Part shown: piece by piece, positions 7,794-14,605 of the stretch
Numbering within the stretch: the stretch's first letter is position 1
Layout: every line of letters starts with the position of its first letter
Source: Anaerolineae bacterium
Lineage (GTDB): Bacteria > Chloroflexota > Anaerolineae > Anaerolineales > Villigracilaceae
Length of the DNA stretch: 39,206 bases
Direction: 5' to 3'
Assembly: GCA_022013685.1 (NCBI GenBank)
Contig: JAKLPV010000214.1
Coordinates: forward strand, 1 to 39,206
Program-made: the position numbers and the translations under genes
Notes under the pieces: generated by a model
Database searches by the model: none
What the model was told of the DNA's origin: nothing
Seen by the model: the letters and a program-made list of their open reading frames with translations, nothing else

Positions 7794-7907
7794 CATTATT
7801 GCGTGTCCCGGTCGTGTTTGGGCGTTTTGTTTTTTGCCCAGGCGCTGCCCCAAGGGTGTATTGGGCCTGTTTACAGCGCTCCCTGACTTCAGGGAGCGCT
7901 TTTTTTG
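7794..7907 (+). ncRNA. Candidate small RNA or attenuated leader
   Basis: The promoter at 7760 and the terminator at 7875-7907 bound a non-coding transcript of about 110 nt. It is G/T-rich and can form internal pairings such as GGGC with GCCC around a T-rich loop (~7817-7840). It may be an independent small RNA or the leader of the gene at 8119 with attenuation. The promoter/terminator pair is visible in the sequence; the function is unknown. Confidence 0.4.
7875..7907 (+). terminator. Strong intrinsic terminator
   Basis: Perfect 12-bp stem AGCGCTCCCTGA / TCAGGGAGCGCT (7875-7900) with a minimal loop, followed by seven T. Confidence 0.92.
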
Positions 7908-7954
7908 TTTCCCCGGCCAGGCAGCGAGGAAAACAAGCAGCAATCCAAGATAGC

Positions 7955-8088
7955 AAGCGAGCCTTTCGGTGTAAGTAACCCTCAATAAATAAGCGAGCCT
8001 TTTTGTGTAAGTAACCCAAAATCAGTAAGCGAGCCACGGCCATCAAGCAACCCATCACAGAAAAACGATCCATCAAACCAAGCAACCC
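7955..8088 (+). repeat. Alternating 9-bp motif array, 18-bp period (array 1)
   Basis: AAGCGAGCC (at 7955, 7991, 8027) alternates with AAGTAACCC or AAGCAACCC (7973, 8009, 8045, 8080); a diverged AAACGATCC fills the phase at 8063. The start-to-start distance is 18 bp in all but the last step (17 bp). Between motifs lie 9 unconserved bases. A diverged AGCAATCC precedes the array at 7939. The array ends about 30 bp before the start of the gene at 8119, so it probably lies in its 5' untranslated region. The same structure recurs at 9291 and 30753. Confidence 0.9.
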
Positions 8089-8118
8089 ACGACCACAAAC
8101 CAAACAAGGAGAATTGCC

Positions 8119-9030
8119 ATGCCAAAAACCAACCCCGCTAACGATGTACTCGAAAGCGACACCGACTCACAGATCGACCCCACCAACAACAGCTACGAAA
8201 ATCTCGACTACACACCGCTGATGGTCGTGGCCGTCCTGGAAACCATGCGCGACCGCGTTTTCCAGAAAGCGCGAATTTCGACCACAAACCGAATCTCGGC
8301 CATTGAACGCGGCTCATCTAAGGCCAGCCCTGAAACAGAAACCCTTTTTCGCGGTTGGCTTGATCGCTTCCAGGAGCTCGAAGCCGAAATTACAACCCAG
8401 GCCATTGGAGCCTGCAAGGGAATCCCAATTGTCGAGGACATGGTTGCCCTGCGCGGTATCTCATATGTCACCGCCGCGAAGGTACTGTCCAAGATCAACA
8501 TCACTCAGGCCAACACTATCGCAGCCTTGTGGCGATACGCAGGATACGGGATAGGGGAGTATTGGGTCAACAACGAGACCGGCAAGATCGCCGGGCCAGT
8601 GTTTGGGTATCGCTTTGTCAAGCAAGGCGAGACAAAAGTCCGCGAGTTTGCCGCATTTGATGCTGACGAAACCAGCATGCACATCGAGAAGCGTAGAGAT
8701 CAACTGCTCGAAGGTTGGGTAAGCCCGTTCAATCGTCGTCTCAAAACAGCCCTATTTACGGCTGCAGACAGCCTGATCAAAGCCCGCAGCCCATATACGG
8801 CCATCTACTACGAAACCAAAGAAGCCAAACTACAGGCAGGAATACCACGCGGCCACGCCCACATGCAGGCCATCCGCAAGATGAACAAAATCCTGCTCTC
8901 GCACCTGTGGCTGCAATGGCGTGAACGCGAAGGCTTGCCTGTTCGCGTACCCTACGCCCAGGAGAAACTGGGTCACACAACCATCCTGGAACGCTCCACC
9001 TTCGGCTGGCCCGCCATCGAAGCCAGGTAA
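8119..9030 (+). CDS. IS110-transposase C-terminal-like protein lacking the catalytic domain
   Basis: A 303-residue protein. Residues ~95-125 (GIPIVEDMVALRGISYVTAA) form a helix-hairpin-helix-like unit of the Transposase_20 type. Downstream elements LWRYAGYG, FNRRLKTALF, SPYTAIYYETK and GHAHMQAIRKMNKILLSHLW follow the order seen in the C-terminal half of IS110/IS116 transposases. The N-terminal DEDD RuvC-like nuclease half is missing; its place is taken by ~80 residues of unrelated acidic, helical sequence. No terminal repeats or disrupted gene are seen, so this looks like a domesticated or structural relative, not an active insertion sequence. Start: ATG after AAGGAG. Confidence 0.7.
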   Translation: MPKTNPANDVLESDTDSQIDPTNNSYENLDYTPLMVVAVLETMRDRVFQKARISTTNRISAIERGSSKASPETETLFRGWLDRFQELEAEITTQAIGACKGIPIVEDMVALRGISYVTAAKVLSKINITQANTIAALWRYAGYGIGEYWVNNETGKIAGPVFGYRFVKQGETKVREFAAFDADETSMHIEKRRDQLLEGWVSPFNRRLKTALFTAADSLIKARSPYTAIYYETKEAKLQAGIPRGHAHMQAIRKMNKILLSHLWLQWREREGLPVRVPYAQEKLGHTTILERSTFGWPAIEAR

Positions 9031-9063
9031 ACGCATCGAGCCATCCAACTCACGGAGATTGAA

Positions 9064-9285
9064 ATGACAAGAACACTGATCGAAATTCTAGCAATCGGAC
9101 TACTGCTTGCAGTAAGCGGCAGTATCACGGCCAACCGCATTATTTTCGCGCCGCCGGTCACAAAGGAAACGACTGCCCACGAATCAATGCAAAGCGAAGT
9201 TCTGACCCTGGCCTCCGTAACGGCAACCATGATCTACCTGGTCTTGTTCCTCGGCCTGATTTCCAGGCTGCTATGGGCAGGGTAA
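9064..9285 (+). CDS. Small membrane protein
   Basis: A 73-residue protein with two hydrophobic helices (~5-28 and ~48-70) joined by a short polar loop. Start: ATG after GGAG. It follows the IS110-like gene and is followed by repeat array 2. No family recognised; it could be a small subunit of the membrane machinery encoded downstream. Confidence 0.6.
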   Translation: MTRTLIEILAIGLLLAVSGSITANRIIFAPPVTKETTAHESMQSEVLTLASVTATMIYLVLFLGLISRLLWAG

Positions 9286-9290
9286 CACGC

Positions 9291-9389
9291 AAGTGAGCCA
9301 TGATAACCAAGCAATCCAGCAACATAAAGCGAGCCATACACCCAGAGAAGCCCAGTAGGCGGTAGCGAGCCACACCTGCCAAGCAATCC
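9291..9389 (+). repeat. Alternating 9-bp motif array, 18-bp period (array 2)
   Basis: Motifs start at 9291 (AAGTGAGCC), 9309 (AAGCAATCC), 9327 (AAGCGAGCC), 9345 (diverged GAGAAGCCC), 9363 (TAGCGAGCC) and 9381 (AAGCAATCC), each exactly 18 bp apart. GAGCC-type and AAYCC-type units alternate as in arrays 1 and 3. Diverged remnants may continue to ~9420, and a lone AAGTAACCC is at 9673. The array fills the gap between 9285 and 9438. Confidence 0.88.
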
Positions 9390-9437
9390 ATTATTCATGA
9401 GCAAGCACCACAAACACCCGAAAGCACAACCAAACCG

Positions 9438-9662
9438 ATGAAATGCGACAAAAAGCAGCACGTCTTTCTCTGGTCAGACAGATCGACCAGCCCCGAACCA
9501 CCAGATCGCGCGACCTGCCAGTGTGGGGCCCTGACCTACTATCGCAACAAGCCGCTCAACGAAGCATACTGCACCTGCCCGATCTGTATTCCAGGCACCA
9601 AAGGGAACTACCAATTCGGCAAACCCCGCGTAACAACTGCCATTAGCGCAGCATTGATGTAA
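9438..9662 (+). CDS. Small zinc-ribbon-like protein, paralogue of the gene at 13599
   Basis: A 74-residue protein. It shares KQHVFLWSDRS, PEPPD-ATC-CGALTYYR and a C-terminal GKPR with the protein at 13599, so the two are clear paralogues. Cys pairs C-x-C at ~31-33 (ATCQCGAL) and C-x-C-x-x-C at ~50-55 (CTCPIC) probably bind zinc, although the C-terminal CQTC of the paralogue is absent here. Neither copy has a recognisable ribosome binding site, and both begin in the context CCGATGAAATGCGA. Function unknown. Confidence 0.65.
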   Translation: MKCDKKQHVFLWSDRSTSPEPPDRATCQCGALTYYRNKPLNEAYCTCPICIPGTKGNYQFGKPRVTTAISAALM

Positions 9663-9729
9663 CCGAAAAACAAAGTAACCCAAAAATCAGAGTGAAGAAC
9701 CCAAGCAATCAAATCCAAAAGGAGCAATC

Positions 9730-9999
9730 ATGAAACGAAACGCAGCAATTCTACTGACAGTCGCTACCGCTTTCTCGTGCGGCTTTCCCGGCGTCGCCAT
9801 GATGTGCCTGGGCAATCTCTCACTGATCAACACCCAGTACCCAGGTCAACCCACGCCCGATGCACTTTCAGCCTTGTTCCAAACTGCCGTCTACCTGGCA
9901 ATCGGCCTGGCATTGTTCGTAGTCCCGGTCATAACAGGCATTATCTCTTTCAGCCTGGCCCAAAACAACGAAAAAGCCGAATCGGCAGGGGGCAAATAA
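9730..9999 (+). CDS. Small membrane protein
   Basis: An 89-residue protein with a hydrophobic N-terminal segment (~5-30, possibly a signal anchor) and a second transmembrane helix (~54-78). The polar C-terminus ends GGK. It has an AAAAGGAG ribosome binding site and overlaps the next start by 1 bp (TAATG). It heads a coupled series running to 12475 that includes the SSB-like gene. No family recognised. Confidence 0.6.
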   Translation: MKRNAAILLTVATAFSCGFPGVAMMCLGNLSLINTQYPGQPTPDALSALFQTAVYLAIGLALFVVPVITGIISFSLAQNNEKAESAGGK

Positions 10000-10256
10000 T
10001 GTTTATGTCACCCTCGATGAAGCTCTCAAAAATGGCATCCATCGTCAACGGCGAAATCCCGGTCGTAGTCATCTACGTCAAAGCAAACAATACGCCGAGC
10101 GAGTACAAAATACTCTCCCCAGATGAAGCCATCCTGACCCTGGCCGCCATTGAACGGCTACGGGACACCACGCCGGCAGAAGAAAAAGAAAAGTCCGCCG
10201 ACGTGCCAGCCAGCACAGATACACAACCGGAAGAAGGCCTCGATGAACCGAAATAG
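9999..10256 (+). CDS. Small acidic protein of unknown function
   Basis: An 85-residue protein starting at the ATG that overlaps the upstream stop. The N-terminal half (~8-55) has a strand-rich pattern (NGEIPVVVIYVKAN, EYKILSPDEAILTLAAIE), and the C-terminal ~30 residues are acidic and probably disordered. Its end overlaps the SSB-like start by 14 bp, indicating translational coupling. No family recognised. Confidence 0.6.
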   Translation: MFMSPSMKLSKMASIVNGEIPVVVIYVKANNTPSEYKILSPDEAILTLAAIERLRDTTPAEEKEKSADVPASTDTQPEEGLDEPK

Positions 10257-10770
10257 CGTGCATATCATCGGCGACGTAACCGGCGACATCTACTACGATA
10301 ATTTCACCGTAGACAGCAAGGCCACGCCATTTCTACGGTTAATGATGGTCATCCAAGGATCTTCCCGAAAAGATCCTACCCCTCCACTGCGAGTGGTTTT
10401 CTACGGACGGCGCGCCCAGATCGTGGAAGCCTTTGCTCAAAAAGGCGCGCGTTTCTACATCCAGGGGCACCTACAGCTGCGCAGTGTAAAAGATCGCACG
10501 GTGGTCGAGGTAGTATGCGAACATGCCGAGGCACTCCGTTACGCAGACTTTGATCGCGGCTATGCACGCATCGAAGAACTGAAGCAGATCGACCCCGAGC
10601 TGACAAAGGATCTCGGCTCTTTCATCGACGGCCTGCGAAACCCGGAAGAAGAAGGTAAGCACAAAATGATCATCCCAGGATTTCATCCCCAGGATGGACC
10701 TGAGGACGAAGCAAAAGCCGACCTTGTTGAACCAATCAAAACAAAAACACCTGAACCAGAGGCCGCATGA
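10243..10770 (+). CDS. ssb: Single-stranded DNA-binding protein-like (OB fold)
   Basis: A 175-residue protein. Its N-terminal ~105 residues follow the SSB OB-fold order: VHIIGDVTGD, FLRLMMVIQGS, LRVVFYGRRAQIVEAFAQKG, ARFYIQGHLQLR and VVEVVCEHAEAL. The C-terminal ~70 residues are acidic and flexible but do not end in the DDDIPF-type tip. Plasmid SSBs protect single strands during replication and transfer. The chosen ATG at 10243 lies inside the upstream gene; an upstream in-frame ATG at 10150 would add an unrelated Lys-rich stretch. It overlaps the next start by 4 bp. Confidence 0.72.
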   Translation: MNRNSVHIIGDVTGDIYYDNFTVDSKATPFLRLMMVIQGSSRKDPTPPLRVVFYGRRAQIVEAFAQKGARFYIQGHLQLRSVKDRTVVEVVCEHAEALRYADFDRGYARIEELKQIDPELTKDLGSFIDGLRNPEEEGKHKMIIPGFHPQDGPEDEAKADLVEPIKTKTPEPEAA

Positions 10771-11273
10771 GAGACGAACCAATCATCATCCCCAAATGGA
10801 TATGGATCATTCCGGTTCTGCTTGTTTTTCTTATTCTGGGCTACGCCTTTTCTCCAACCGACCAGGACAATCGCCCGATACTGCTGCTGCCGGATATCCG
10901 GGCGGTAGAGGAGTATCGTGTTGCAATCGTCCGCTGGCGTGAACAGGCTCAGGAACTGGACACACAAATCAGCACAATCCTATCTGGTAAGTATGGCGAC
11001 GACCTGTTTACCAGGTCACGCGAATCCCAGAAGATGATTGACGCCGGAGTGCGCCTGATCCAGAACATCGAACAGAAGAAGACTCCAACAGCGGCCACTC
11101 CAGCCCGGTCTATCTCGCTCCGAATGACATCGGCCTATCTGGAAGCGGCGCGAACAACCCTGCTGTGGACAACCGCGCCAAACGAAGAAAACCTGGCGAA
11201 AGCCCAGTATCAACTAGAGATTGCCAGGCAGACCTTGGCAGAACTGGAGTCGAGCGAATGGACAACGAGATAG
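10767..11273 (+). CDS. Membrane-anchored helical protein
   Basis: A 168-residue protein with one transmembrane helix (~9-28, IPVLLVFLILGYAF) and a long, mostly helical remainder rich in Glu, Gln and Arg (~45-165), probably coiled-coil or helical-bundle and exposed outside. The start overlaps the SSB gene by 4 bp and the end overlaps the next gene by 16 bp. No family recognised. The coupling suggests a stoichiometric partner of the adjacent coiled-coil/nuclease-like protein. Confidence 0.6.
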   Translation: MRDEPIIIPKWIWIIPVLLVFLILGYAFSPTDQDNRPILLLPDIRAVEEYRVAIVRWREQAQELDTQISTILSGKYGDDLFTRSRESQKMIDAGVRLIQNIEQKKTPTAATPARSISLRMTSAYLEAARTTLLWTTAPNEENLAKAQYQLEIARQTLAELESSEWTTR

Positions 11274-12475
11274 AGCTACAGGAAGAACTGAATAAGCCGG
11301 TAAGCGAACTGACCCGCAAGTTTTACAATGACATTTTGAATGCGATGGATGCCCGCGCGGCCAACGCAAAAAAAAGCCTCGATGAAATTCAGGTAATGCT
11401 GGTGGAGATCGCGGGCATCGTTGATTCAGAATGGATGTATCAGCAGCGTGTCACGAAAATGCGTGATCTGAGAGACATCAAACTCAGTGAATTGATCCCG
11501 GTCGTCAAACGCGCGGCGATCAGCGCGCACTCTGAAAAGCTAAAAATCATGGGCGGCCAGGTGGATACAAAAACGCTCAAGGCAGAGAATAATCGTCTGA
11601 GCGCAGAACTGGCGAAGGCAAGTAGGGAACGAGACGCATATGAGCAAGTAAATAGGAATCAGGAAGAAGCCATCGACAGACTGACCAATCAGATCGATCG
11701 GCTACGCTCAAGCCAGCCTGCTGCCGACGAAAACGATAACGCAGGAAGCTTTGCCGAGCAGTATGATGCCCTGCCCAAAACGAAGCATGGCGATCAGCTG
11801 GCATTCATAATCAAATACATTGGCGAACGAGGAGAAGCGCTTTCGCCTGACTTACGAAAAAAAATCGCCGAAAACCTAAACCTCAACGATCCCGAAGGAA
11901 AAGGGAGAACCGTTTCGGAGGTTATGTCTCTGGCGGAGCAAGTTGGCTTAATCGAAGCATTTGATACAAGCAAGGGCCGACTGAAGCTCGTAGAACTGAC
12001 CAAGTTCGGTGAGTATGCTTTTGAGCAGACTACCGGCAAAAAACCAAGAGAAAACGATTACCAAAAAGAGCACAAGTCAGAATCCCAAGTGATGCTGGCA
12101 CTAGAAGCGCAAGCGCTCCTCGAGAAGATGGGATATAAAATCTTACCAACGACCCGAATGTTCATCGACGGTCACGAGTTCGCCCCAGACATTGCTGCCG
12201 AAAAAGACGGCGAAGTGATTTACGCTGAAGTAGAGCGCAATACTACCAAGGCAAACCAAAATCTCGATACAAAATGGCGAAACTATAGACATTTTTCCAA
12301 CGGAAAGATGTACGCCTTTGTCCCACATAAATCAGCGATCAACAATGTGACAAGGTACGCTTTGCCCGCCATGAAAAGCCCGAAGGATATTTTATATCTG
12401 TGTGATATCTCCGCGGCAAGCCGGCATTTCGAGGAAAAAGGAACTATTTGGACGCTGATCCGAAATGGAGTTTAA
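11258..12475 (+). CDS. Coiled-coil, winged-helix and PD-(D/E)XK-like protein (Replic_Relax-like)
   Basis: A 405-residue protein. A helical N-terminus leads to a coiled coil (~108-155), then a winged-helix-like region (~170-265, starting GDQLAFIIKYIGERGEA). The C-terminal domain (~275-400) contains FAPDIAAEKDGEVIYAEVER and then a conserved Lys in TKWRNY. The D-(x)n-E-x-E pattern, with E-V-E-R instead of E-x-K, resembles the nuclease-like half of Replic_Relax proteins of mobile elements. This may be the element's DNA-processing factor. Start: ATG at 11258, preceded by a GGAG-like site inside the upstream gene. The family link is by motif only. Confidence 0.55.
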   Translation: MDNEIELQEELNKPVSELTRKFYNDILNAMDARAANAKKSLDEIQVMLVEIAGIVDSEWMYQQRVTKMRDLRDIKLSELIPVVKRAAISAHSEKLKIMGGQVDTKTLKAENNRLSAELAKASRERDAYEQVNRNQEEAIDRLTNQIDRLRSSQPAADENDNAGSFAEQYDALPKTKHGDQLAFIIKYIGERGEALSPDLRKKIAENLNLNDPEGKGRTVSEVMSLAEQVGLIEAFDTSKGRLKLVELTKFGEYAFEQTTGKKPRENDYQKEHKSESQVMLALEAQALLEKMGYKILPTTRMFIDGHEFAPDIAAEKDGEVIYAEVERNTTKANQNLDTKWRNYRHFSNGKMYAFVPHKSAINNVTRYALPAMKSPKDILYLCDISAASRHFEEKGTIWTLIRNGV

Positions 12476-12488
12476 GCGCCTATTTTTA

Positions 12489-12620
12489 GGTGGAAGGTGT
12501 TTTGGTGGAAGAAAAATAAGTCCCACCAAGCCGTTTTTTTCTTCCACCAGGCTTCCACCCCCTTCCACCACCCCGCAAAAAATACCCCGTTTCTGCCGGG
12601 TGGGAGCTGGTGGAAGGGGG
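12489..12620 (+). repeat. Cluster of GGTGGAA / TTCCACC repeats forming two large inverted repeats
   Basis: GGTGGAA occurs at 12489, 12504 and 12609, and its complement TTCCACC at 12542, 12553 and 12563; a near copy TCCCACC is at 12521. These make two perfect stems: GGTGGAAGAAAAA (12504-12516) with 12536-12548, and CCCCCTTCCACCA (12558-12570) with TGGTGGAAGGGGG (12608-12620). The region is non-coding. It could be a protein-binding array, a terminator region or a single-strand/transfer origin. Confidence 0.75.
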
Positions 12621-12639
12621 GGCGGGGCGTTTGTCCTCC

Positions 12640-12945
12640 ACCAAACTTGTCCTCGCGCACACTCTGCCGCCGTACCATCTGGCAGCCTGAAAACCAAGCT
12701 AACTGGTCATCCAGGATGCCTGCCATCCTGGCTTTCTCGCCAACAAGACTGAGAGACTTCTGAGGTTGTGTTAATGCTAATCCGATAAACTTTGCGCTAA
12801 AATACGCATACGGTCCCTTGACACTGGGCAATAAGAAAACAGGAAAACCTGGAGGCTGCTGCCTCCGCGCTGGCAAGGAACTGGCTGGCCTGATAATCTG
12901 GACAACGAAACCCTGGGATAGCCTGGGGGGAAAGCGAGATGTAAA
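12640..12945 (+). promoter_or_regulatory. Non-coding leader upstream of 12946
   Basis: This 306-bp gap has no convincing ORF. It includes an extended -10-like TGCGCTAAAAT (~12789-12799), a small hairpin GGAGGC/GCCTCC (12851-12866) and a purine-rich ribosome binding site GGGGGGAAAGCGAG just before 12946. No clear -35 was found. Confidence 0.35.
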
Positions 12946-13530
12946 ATGGGAAAACTGATAGGCTTTATTTCTGGACTTCTGGGAAAACTGATCCTGCTGG
13001 GTCTGGCTGTCCTGCTTGCTGGTGTGCTATATGTTGGCGCGTACTTTTACGTGAAATCTGGTGAACCAATGACAGTGGCCGAGGCCCAGCGCCGCGCCCC
13101 AGGTCTGACCTTCCGCGATTTCTGGGCTACCAGAGTGGAGCAGTGGCGATACTGGGACAGAGAGCTTGAGAATGCTGGCAAAAACGGTGGAGCCTGCGAA
13201 GTCCCGGCAACCGGTATAACCATCTACCGCACCTTGATCGCAACCCCTTTTGTTCTCCAGGCGCGCGCCCACCAGGATAACCCGGAATATGATCGCCAAG
13301 CGCGGATAGATAACAACAACGCTGTCCCGCCCGCCGAAGTCCTGTATCACGCCCCACTCCTGGCTGCGGCCTGGGCAACATTCGAGGAGTGGTCTTGGTG
13401 GCAATTCGCCGATCATCCTGGCTTTCCCGGAGGCCCAGAGCTTAATCACCGCCGCATGTGCATGACAACCTACCCGACGCCCGCTGACGTGTCGGCAAAC
13501 CATACCCAGGAAACCGGCACGATGCCGTAA
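12946..13530 (+). CDS. Membrane-anchored protein of unknown function
   Basis: A 194-residue protein with a long hydrophobic N-terminal segment (~5-35, glycine- and leucine-rich) and a large soluble remainder. That region is rich in Trp (FRDFWATRVEQWRYW, FEEWSWWQFADHP) with three Cys. The orientation suggests an extracellular domain. Start: ATG after a GGGGGGAAAGCGAG site. It is followed at 13552 by a perfect palindrome, so it may be transcribed alone. No family recognised. Confidence 0.6.
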   Translation: MGKLIGFISGLLGKLILLGLAVLLAGVLYVGAYFYVKSGEPMTVAEAQRRAPGLTFRDFWATRVEQWRYWDRELENAGKNGGACEVPATGITIYRTLIATPFVLQARAHQDNPEYDRQARIDNNNAVPPAEVLYHAPLLAAAWATFEEWSWWQFADHPGFPGGPELNHRRMCMTTYPTPADVSANHTQETGTMP

Positions 13531-13551
13531 TCCTGAAACCGAAAGAATACG

Positions 13552-13575
13552 CAGCCCGCCAGCGCTGGCGGGCTG
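13552..13575 (+). terminator. Perfect 24-bp palindrome, probable transcription terminator
   Basis: CAGCCCGCCAGC followed directly by its reverse complement, 22 bp after the stop at 13530. There is no long T run (ATTGTT follows), so it may be a weak or bidirectional terminator or an mRNA-stabilising hairpin. Confidence 0.6.
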
Positions 13576-13598
13576 ATTGTTCCAAACGGACTAACCCG

Positions 13599-13832
13599 AT
13601 GAAATGCGAAGGCAAACAGCACGTTTTTCTCTGGTCAGACAGATCTAGCAACCCTGAGCCGCCAGATGGCGCAACCTGCGAATGCGGAGCCTTGACCTAT
13701 TACCGCAAGAAACCGTCCAGCGAAGGCTGTAGCTGCCCAATTTTTATCCTGGACGCAAAAAGCAATCCGCCGCGCTGCCAAACCTGCGGCAAACCCCGCG
13801 CGCCAACCAATATCAGCGCAACCTTGCAATAG
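13599..13832 (+). CDS. Small zinc-ribbon protein, paralogue of the gene at 9438
   Basis: A 77-residue protein strongly similar to the one at 9438 in its first ~45 residues. It has C-x-C at ~31-33 (CECGAL), a Cys pair in GCSCPI (~47-49) and C-x-x-C near the end (RCQTCGKPR), enough for one or two zinc sites. There is no clear ribosome binding site before the ATG; the context CCGATGAAATGCGA is the same as in the paralogue. The two copies lie about 4 kb apart in similar settings, each after a membrane-protein gene. Function unknown. Confidence 0.68.
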   Translation: MKCEGKQHVFLWSDRSSNPEPPDGATCECGALTYYRKKPSSEGCSCPIFILDAKSNPPRCQTCGKPRAPTNISATLQ

Positions 13833-13860
13833 CCATTTCAAAAACTCGTTTGAGATTTGC

Positions 13861-13888
13861 TTGACAAGTTTTACTAGCTATGTAAAAT
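13861..13888 (+). promoter_or_regulatory. Sigma70-type promoter for the 14084 operon
   Basis: TTGACA at 13861-13866, a 16-bp spacer and TAAAAT at 13883-13888. It is the best promoter in the window and heads the leader 13895-14083. Confidence 0.8.
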
Positions 13889-13894
13889 CATCAT

Positions 13895-14056
13895 AACAAC
13901 CGAATAGCACCACCCAGTTTCACCCCTACTTCCTTCGTCCCCTGTTCGCTGTCCGGCGAACAACCTGCCACACCCTTGTGACAGACTGAACGGTCCGCTG
14001 ATAACGCGGGCAGAGATTTTTTTCCTACTGGATAAGAATCTCTGCCCGCGTTTTTT
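13895..14056 (+). promoter_or_regulatory. Structured leader with conserved box and terminator (attenuator-like)
   Basis: The box AACAACCGAATAGCACCACC at 13895-13914 begins about where transcription should start. It recurs with one change at 18624-18643. A short hairpin TGTTCGC/GCGAACA lies at about 13949-13967, and the leader ends in the terminator at 14005-14056, 27 bp upstream of the first gene. The arrangement fits transcription attenuation or a separate small RNA; no known riboswitch was recognised. Confidence 0.5.
14005..14056 (+). terminator. Intrinsic terminator inside the leader
   Basis: Perfect 14-bp stem CGCGGGCAGAGATT (14005-14018) with AATCTCTGCCCGCG (14037-14050), an 18-nt loop, then six T. 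Confidence 0.9.
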
Positions 14057-14083
14057 ATTTTAATTTTCCACCCAGGAGAAACC

Positions 14084-14605
14084 ATGAAATCGTCAAAAAC
14101 CACCACCATCACGATCAAGAACGAACACCTGATCATCGGCCTATTGTTGCTCATCATCCTGGCCGTGACAGCCTACACCTTTGTCCCTTCGGCCCTGGCC
14201 TGGGCCACTGAACCCAAGCCCGCTGAACTAGCCGCCATCGAAGGGGCGCAAGCCTTCCTGTCCACCGATATCGAAGCTGGGCGTGAAGCCTGGGAAAAAT
14301 CGGTTTGCCAGATTGCCAGCGAGCAGGGCTGTGATGTGTTCAAGGCAACGTTTGCATCGATGATCTGGGGTGGCGTGGAAACGAACAGCACCCGCCAGTC
14401 CTGCCAGGCAACCGGCGCCCAAATGGCAAAAGACATCCCAGGCGAGAATGCGCACCGCCAGGTCTGGAATGTCAGCCTGGACTGCCGCGATCTGCGGACG
14501 GAAGAAATCAAATCGCTCGACCTACTTGCGTCTGTCACCGAAGTTGGCGATGGCTGGAAGTTCGAGCGCATCATGTTTGAACAAGAGGTACAAAATGCTG
14601 AATAA
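14084..14605 (+). CDS. Single-pass membrane protein with NTF2/VirB8-like outer domain
   Basis: A 173-residue protein: short cytoplasmic Lys/Thr-rich start, one transmembrane helix (~15-40), then a ~120-residue outer domain with four Cys. The domain has an early helix (AAIEGAQAFLSTDI) and ends in paired strands (LDLLASVTEVGDGWKFERIMF). This pattern and the topology resemble VirB8/TcpC-type secretion-channel proteins with an NTF2-like fold, but no diagnostic motif was found. It overlaps the next gene by 11 bp and heads the operon controlled by the 13861 promoter. Confidence 0.5.
   Translation: MKSSKTTTITIKNEHLIIGLLLLIILAVTAYTFVPSALAWATEPKPAELAAIEGAQAFLSTDIEAGREAWEKSVCQIASEQGCDVFKATFASMIWGGVETNSTRQSCQATGAQMAKDIPGENAHRQVWNVSLDCRDLRTEEIKSLDLLASVTEVGDGWKFERIMFEQEVQNAE

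Noticed and set aside
7955..8088. 18-bp arrays as CRISPR arrays
   Set aside because: The conserved part is only 9 bp and the variable part 9 bp, and two motif types alternate; no cas genes are present.
14370..14594. Longer start for the 14595 gene
   Set aside because: The extension lies within the 14084 gene in another frame and has no signal peptide; ATG at 14595 gives a proper signal sequence.
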